Source: Candidatus Nomurabacteria bacterium
Lineage (GTDB): Bacteria; Patescibacteriota; Minisyncoccia; Phycocordibacterales; UBA10002
Length of the DNA stretch: 8,014 nucleotides
Assembly (NCBI GenBank): GCA_943349725.1
Contig: CALQZP010000046.1
Location: 1 to 8,014, forward strand
Reading direction: 5' to 3'
In this document: positions 4,194 through 8,014 of the stretch, piece by piece
Layout of the letters: each line of letters begins with the position of its first letter
How positions within the stretch are numbered: the stretch's first letter is position 1
Notes under the pieces: model-generated
Seen by the model: only the letters and a program-made list of their open reading frames with translations
What the model was told of the DNA's origin: nothing
The model's database searches: none
Made by a program: the position numbers and the translations under genes

Positions 4194-6098
4194 ATGAAGT
4201 ATCATTTTAAATCTTTTTTTGTCGCGGTTGTCGTCTCCTCGCTTTTTGTGTCTGCCGAAGTCTCCGCTCTCACTACCACGCAAATCAGTGCGATTATATC
4301 GCTCATGCAGTCATTTGGCGTGAGTACCTCGGTAGTGCAAAGTGTTTCTGACGCGCTTTCGGGAGAACTGATACAAGTCGCTCCCGGGTCGCTTCTCACC
4401 GAGATCTCTCCGATAACCATCTTGTCTCCAAACGGGGGAGAGACGCTTATCGCGGGACAGCCGATGTCACTATCCTGGAAGGGAGGAACCGGTAAGGTTC
4501 AGCTTGGTATTGTTAACGCACAGTTCACCACTGATGGCACGGTACTTGGGTGGATTGCTCTCAAGGAGAAGCCATCCGGGTCCGTACTATGGGACGGGGC
4601 GAGTGTGTGGGACCTCTCTGGGTCAGTGAGTCAGCTGGTCGCCGCACTTCCTCCAGGGCCGTACAAGATAGTCGCTATTTCAGAAGGACAAGATAAACAG
4701 TTTTGCGCAATGGAACAGAAGGGTTGCAATTATGACGCGAGTGACAGCTATCTTTCCATCATGCTTCCAAGTACGGCGAAGGCGCTCGTCGCTTCGTGTA
4801 CCGCTTCTGTTTCCGAAACCGAAGTCGGGACTGTGGTAACCTGGTCCGCAGAGGTGTCAAAGGGGAAGGCCCCCTATATATTTACCTGGAACGGCACCGA
4901 CGGCATTGGTTCACTTAAAACCCGTACCGACAAACCCCAATTTGTCGATGTCCTTTACTCGGGACCCGGTATCAAGACCGCGGGGGTCAAGGTTTCCGAC
5001 GCCTCCGGAGAAGAGTATACAACCGCCTGCAAATGGCCCATCACCATAAACAAAAACTCATCCGTTTTTGACCTGCTCTCTCCCGCCGGAGGTGAACGTT
5101 TCTTTATGAGCCAAGGAAATGACCTTAGCCAGGCAATTAAAGTGTCATGGCAATTTCCTGGCTTGAAGCCCTTTAGAAAAGATTTCAAAGTGGCGCTTAT
5201 AGATGAATTCGGAAGATCATGTCTTGTCGGTTCCGCCTCGTCTACGGCAAGTCAGGCGTTTGCACCGGTCGCCCTTGGGTTTCCCTGTGACGGCGGTTGG
5301 TCACTCTCGCCAGGAGAGTATCGGGTTAGAGTCTATCGGGAGGGAAGCGAAAGCACTATCTCGGACATCAGTGCACCCATTACGCTTGTAGCTCCGGCTG
5401 GAGACAGTCAATCGATAACCGCGTCCGTTTCCTCCATCACCTCTCCTAATCCGGTCACGTTCACCTTCGTCGCTCCCGTAAATACATTCAAATCGGCACT
5501 TTTCCTCCACTGTCCAGAAGGGGTAAGTGCCGTCTCTCCTCCCAATGCGTGTAATCGCTATAATGAGGTGACGGCACAAGTGTTGGCCGGTACCGGATTT
5601 TCGGTTACCTTTGCGAACACTACGGGCAAGGTACAGTCGGTTTCAGCCAACTTTTACGTATATCTCCCCAATAACCCAGATTTCGGACGAGGTGTACAAA
5701 CCATAGTGACGGTACTACCTCCTTCTTCCGCGCAGAACACAGTTATCTCGGTGGTAGCGCCGAATGGAGGAGAGTCAATTAAGTATGGCACTTCATATAC
5801 CTATCGATTTTCTACGACACAAAACGGAACGGTTGATTTGTCGCTCGTGCCATCCTCATCACCTGACTCAGGTCTCATCTGTAAACTCGTGACTGCTCTT
5901 ACGGTCGAGAGCGCGACCCCTTCGGGTCAGTTTGCCTTCACGATTCCGAGTGACGGAACCTGCGTGAATGGTCCGGCAAAGATTGTTTCGGGTGTGTATC
6001 GGTTGGTCGCCATTCTCCGCAGTGGGAGCGTTACGATCGGGAGCGACATAAGTGATGCCACCTTTACGATTACCTCTTCAGCTACCTCGTCGCAGTAA
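4194..6098 (+). CDS. Exported multidomain surface protein with Kre9/Knh1-like and Ig-like modules
   Basis: The 634-residue protein starts with a signal peptide (basic MKYHFK, hydrophobic 8-20, probable cleavage after about residue 25). A helical segment beginning LTTTQISAIISLMQSFG (26-42, extending to about 57) follows, of a kind seen at the mature start of many Patescibacteria surface proteins. Three modules begin with an S/A-P-x-G-G-E signature: 78-83 (SPNGGE), 296-301 (SPAGGE) and 522-527 (APNGGE). These resemble the Kre9/Knh1-type Ser-Thr-rich domain. Between them lie Ig/PKD-like stretches at about 198-287 and 405-508. Cysteines come in pairs that could form disulfides (171/178, 202/279, 343/365, 440/453, 563/590), which fits an extracytoplasmic location. 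There is no sortase signal, C-terminal membrane anchor or catalytic motif. It probably works in adhesion or as cell-surface architecture and is likely co-transcribed with the next gene. No Shine-Dalgarno is visible at the ATG. Confidence 0.9.
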   Translation: MKYHFKSFFVAVVVSSLFVSAEVSALTTTQISAIISLMQSFGVSTSVVQSVSDALSGELIQVAPGSLLTEISPITILSPNGGETLIAGQPMSLSWKGGTGKVQLGIVNAQFTTDGTVLGWIALKEKPSGSVLWDGASVWDLSGSVSQLVAALPPGPYKIVAISEGQDKQFCAMEQKGCNYDASDSYLSIMLPSTAKALVASCTASVSETEVGTVVTWSAEVSKGKAPYIFTWNGTDGIGSLKTRTDKPQFVDVLYSGPGIKTAGVKVSDASGEEYTTACKWPITINKNSSVFDLLSPAGGERFFMSQGNDLSQAIKVSWQFPGLKPFRKDFKVALIDEFGRSCLVGSASSTASQAFAPVALGFPCDGGWSLSPGEYRVRVYREGSESTISDISAPITLVAPAGDSQSITASVSSITSPNPVTFTFVAPVNTFKSALFLHCPEGVSAVSPPNACNRYNEVTAQVLAGTGFSVTFANTTGKVQSVSANFYVYLPNNPDFGRGVQTIVTVLPPSSAQNTVISVVAPNGGESIKYGTSYTYRFSTTQNGTVDLSLVPSSSPDSGLICKLVTALTVESATPSGQFAFTIPSDGTCVNGPAKIVSGVYRLVAILRSGSVTIGSDISDATFTITSSATSSQ

Positions 6099-6156
6099 AG
6101 GTATCCTCTTGGTGTCTCCGTGTGATTGGTTTCTTTCTCGGAGCGGATACGTTTTC

Positions 6157-7899
6157 ATGAAAATATCTACCATACACCCTGTGATAGCAGGAGCGAGCTT
6201 CTTGCTTGGTTGCCTGTTTATGTTTTCGCAGGGAACAGTTGTATGGGGAGCAACCTCGCCTCTCGCCACCTCCACCCCTCCATTTACGCTCTCCTTTACT
6301 ATCAATAATTCAGCTAAGACACTTTCGGTGTCATCTCTAAGTACGCTGACACTTTCGTGGTCCGCTCTTGGCGCTAAAAATTGTGAAGGAGACTGGGTGA
6401 ATTACAAACTCCGAAGTACCGGCATGCAAACGAAAGTCGCTACGAAGTCTCAAAACTTCAGAATTACCTGTGTGAGTAGGGCAGGGGTTTCAAAAACCGC
6501 TTCGGTGAATGTCAGTGTGAGAGGTGCTTCCGGTGGTTCGGCACCTACCACAGTCAAACGACCGGTGGAATCCAATGAGAAGGATAGAAAAGATCGGGGA
6601 GGCGGGCAAAATGGAGTGAAGCCAACTTCTTCATCGTCTGTGCTAGCGCCGTCTGCATCTCAGAATCTGGTATCGCTCCGTGTTTTCTCCCCGAACGGCG
6701 ATGAAGTGTGGAAGCAAGGAGAGGTGCGGGACATCACCTGGCTTGTGGATGAGGTACCACTCACCCGAACAGGTTTTACCGTAGACCTCATTGATGACCG
6801 AGGGACTTCTTACGCGCTTCCTACCTCTACGGTGGTGTCGCTCGCAAGAAGCTACACCTGGCGTATTCCTAGCACCTTTCCGCACGGTCGCTACAGAGCC
6901 AGGGTGAAGATTCCAGGGCAAACGTCAAGCGATATGAGTGATACCTATTTTATGGTCACGAAAGTGTTTCCCGGACTTACGCGTACCCTTGCTTGTGGTT
7001 CGCTTGGTGATGTGAATAGTGACGGCATTATTTCCACGGCCGATATGGAGCAGATAAAAGTGTTCTCGGCCACTCCTTCCATAATGACACCCGCTGACTT
7101 TAAGCGCGCCGATGTCAATGTAAACGGCATTATAACCGCTTCTGATGTAGTAGAACTTGACCAGTATCTTACCGAAACCCGCAAAGCTTTCTCGGGGTGC
7201 GCGGGGGCGGAAGTGTCGGTGAGCCTCCGTGCCAGTGTGACCACCATTCCCCAAAACGGGAGCGTGACCCTCTCGTGGACCTCAAATGGCGGGAGATGTC
7301 TTTTTGAGGATGCCTACTTTCCACCAAATGGCTCAATCACAAAATTGGTGTTAAGTTCCGCAACGAGCACTACCTACACGGTGCAGTGTTTTGGTGAGGG
7401 AAGTTCAAAGAGCGCCTCGGGTAGTGTCGTCGTCGCGGTGGAACCCATGAACAGAGCACCTTTCACTCCGTTGGTGGAAGTCCCCATTCCTGTTCGAGCG
7501 ACGCAATCTTATGTATGGAAGGTCACCGCCTCCGATCCTGATGATACGGTACTTACCGTGAGCGTAAACTTTGGTGACGGCACCTCAACCAGCACTATCG
7601 TTTCTGCGTCTCGTCCAAGCGCGAGTGCGGTTGCCACATTTCCGCACACTTTTGCGCTCTCGGGGACCTACACGGTGAGTATCACCGCCAAGGATAAGAG
7701 GGAAGCGCAGTCAACCTTGAACTATCTTCTAGTCGTCACCGAAGCTCCGAGGACTTCCTTTTGGGGTGGCGCGTATCAAACGGGAGCTCTTTTTGAAGGG
7801 TATACACTTTTCAAATTATTTGAGATTACCCCATTACCAGCTCATCGGAGGTCGGGACTGCAAGACTTATACCATCTCCAATTAACGCTTGGACATTAA
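6157..7899 (+). CDS. Exported dockerin-containing surface protein with Ig, Kre9-like and PKD modules
   Basis: The 580-residue product begins with a signal peptide (1-31, probable cleavage near VWGA). Then come an Ig-like domain (about 43-122, Cys76/Cys105) and a charged, Ser-rich linker (125-170). A Kre9-like module follows, starting at SPNGDEVW (178-185), to about 268. Next is a dockerin (281-347) with two calcium loops of the D-x-N-x-(D/N)-G-x-I-x-x-x-D pattern at 285-296 and 319-330. A second Ig-like domain (352-430, Cys381/Cys411) and a PKD-like domain (about 435-528, with NFGDG at 471-475) complete it. Cys280 and Cys348 bracket the dockerin. The frame stays open upstream to 6052, but the signal peptide fixes the ATG at 6157, 58 nt after the preceding stop, so the two genes are probably one operon. 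The last 50 residues resemble no module and end inside the arm of a large inverted repeat; the C-terminus may be replaced or truncated. Confidence 0.87.
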   Translation: MKISTIHPVIAGASFLLGCLFMFSQGTVVWGATSPLATSTPPFTLSFTINNSAKTLSVSSLSTLTLSWSALGAKNCEGDWVNYKLRSTGMQTKVATKSQNFRITCVSRAGVSKTASVNVSVRGASGGSAPTTVKRPVESNEKDRKDRGGGQNGVKPTSSSSVLAPSASQNLVSLRVFSPNGDEVWKQGEVRDITWLVDEVPLTRTGFTVDLIDDRGTSYALPTSTVVSLARSYTWRIPSTFPHGRYRARVKIPGQTSSDMSDTYFMVTKVFPGLTRTLACGSLGDVNSDGIISTADMEQIKVFSATPSIMTPADFKRADVNVNGIITASDVVELDQYLTETRKAFSGCAGAEVSVSLRASVTTIPQNGSVTLSWTSNGGRCLFEDAYFPPNGSITKLVLSSATSTTYTVQCFGEGSSKSASGSVVVAVEPMNRAPFTPLVEVPIPVRATQSYVWKVTASDPDDTVLTVSVNFGDGTSTSTIVSASRPSASAVATFPHTFALSGTYTVSITAKDKREAQSTLNYLLVVTEAPRTSFWGGAYQTGALFEGYTLFKLFEITPLPAHRRSGLQDLYHLQLTLGH

Positions 7900-8000
7900 C
7901 TTATTTCTGAATTTCGAGCGAAAAACGAGATGGAGTCCGAGCCGTATCGGGATACGGCGAGGACGAAGCGAAGTTTTGTAGCCGAAATTCAGGAATAAGT
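7899..8000. repeat. 102-nt nested inverted-repeat element
   Basis: ACTTATTTCTGAATTTCG (7899-7916) pairs with 7983-8000 over 18 positions with one G-U. Inside, AAAAC (7922-7926) can pair with GTTTT (7973-7977). An inner stem joins GTCC (7935-7938) and GCCGTATC (7941-7948) to GATACGGC (7951-7958) and GGAC (7961-7964), with GA facing GA between the two helices. The outer arms overlap the stop codon of the upstream gene. No U-run follows on either strand, so a terminator is unlikely. An AGGA (7991-7994) in the 3' arm sits 6 nt before an ATG at 8001 that could start a downstream gene. A small palindromic mobile element and a translational control hairpin are both possible. Confidence 0.75.
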
Positions 8001-8014
8001 ATGCAATGGTTAAT

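Noticed and set aside
6052..6156. Upstream ATG for the dockerin protein
   Set aside because: It would overlap the previous gene and place 35 proline- and arginine-rich residues before a clean signal peptide starting at 6157.
6157..6249. Lipoprotein signal (LLGC at residues 16-19)
   Set aside because: The cysteine sits inside the hydrophobic core and is followed by more hydrophobic residues, so ordinary signal peptidase cleavage near VWGA is more likely.
7899..8000. Intrinsic terminator for the surface-protein operon
   Set aside because: The stem is long but no T-run follows either the inner or outer helix on the + strand, and the loop is large and structured.

Overview
The window looks like a piece of a Candidate Phyla Radiation (Patescibacteria, probably Parcubacteria-like) genome of roughly balanced base composition. 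This is inferred from three things: the gene style, the near absence of Shine-Dalgarno sequences before the starts, and two secreted proteins built from 'SPNGGE'-type (Kre9/Knh1-like), Ig/PKD-like and dockerin modules after a short LTTTQ-type helical N-terminus. The taxonomic call is an inference; no marker gene was searched.

Positions 1-4114 are a remodelled str operon. The last 13 codons of rpsL (ribosomal protein S12) open the window. A 100-nt spacer made of degenerate 9-bp repeats in inverted orientation follows, then rpsG (S7) and a strong intrinsic terminator. fusA (EF-G) comes 1.3 kb later and ends in an even stronger terminator. Between rpsG and fusA lies an AT-richer, accessory-looking insert. 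It holds a small unrecognised protein with its own promoter and terminator, then a ribbon-helix-helix antitoxin and RelE-family toxin pair with overlapping reading frames, a repeated operator-like motif and a terminator.

The fusA leader (about 1750-1891) is unusual. A 10-bp long-range stem (1756-1765 with 1871-1880) encloses a second 8-bp stem and two local hairpins. One of these hairpins buries the best Shine-Dalgarno sequence in the window against a copy of the 16S anti-Shine-Dalgarno sequence. It is either a structured regulatory leader or a small palindromic (MITE/REP-type) element with a possible 5-bp target duplication.

Positions 4115-8014 hold a separate transcription unit. An extended -10 promoter and an operator-like dyad lead into two adjacent genes for large exported multidomain proteins (634 and 580 residues). 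They share modules and probably act at the cell surface. The second carries a two-motif dockerin bracketed by a cysteine pair. Its C-terminal tail runs into a 102-nt strongly self-complementary element (7899-8000) at the window end.

The coding layout is all on the + strand; I found no convincing minus-strand gene, tRNA, rRNA, CRISPR array or transposase gene.
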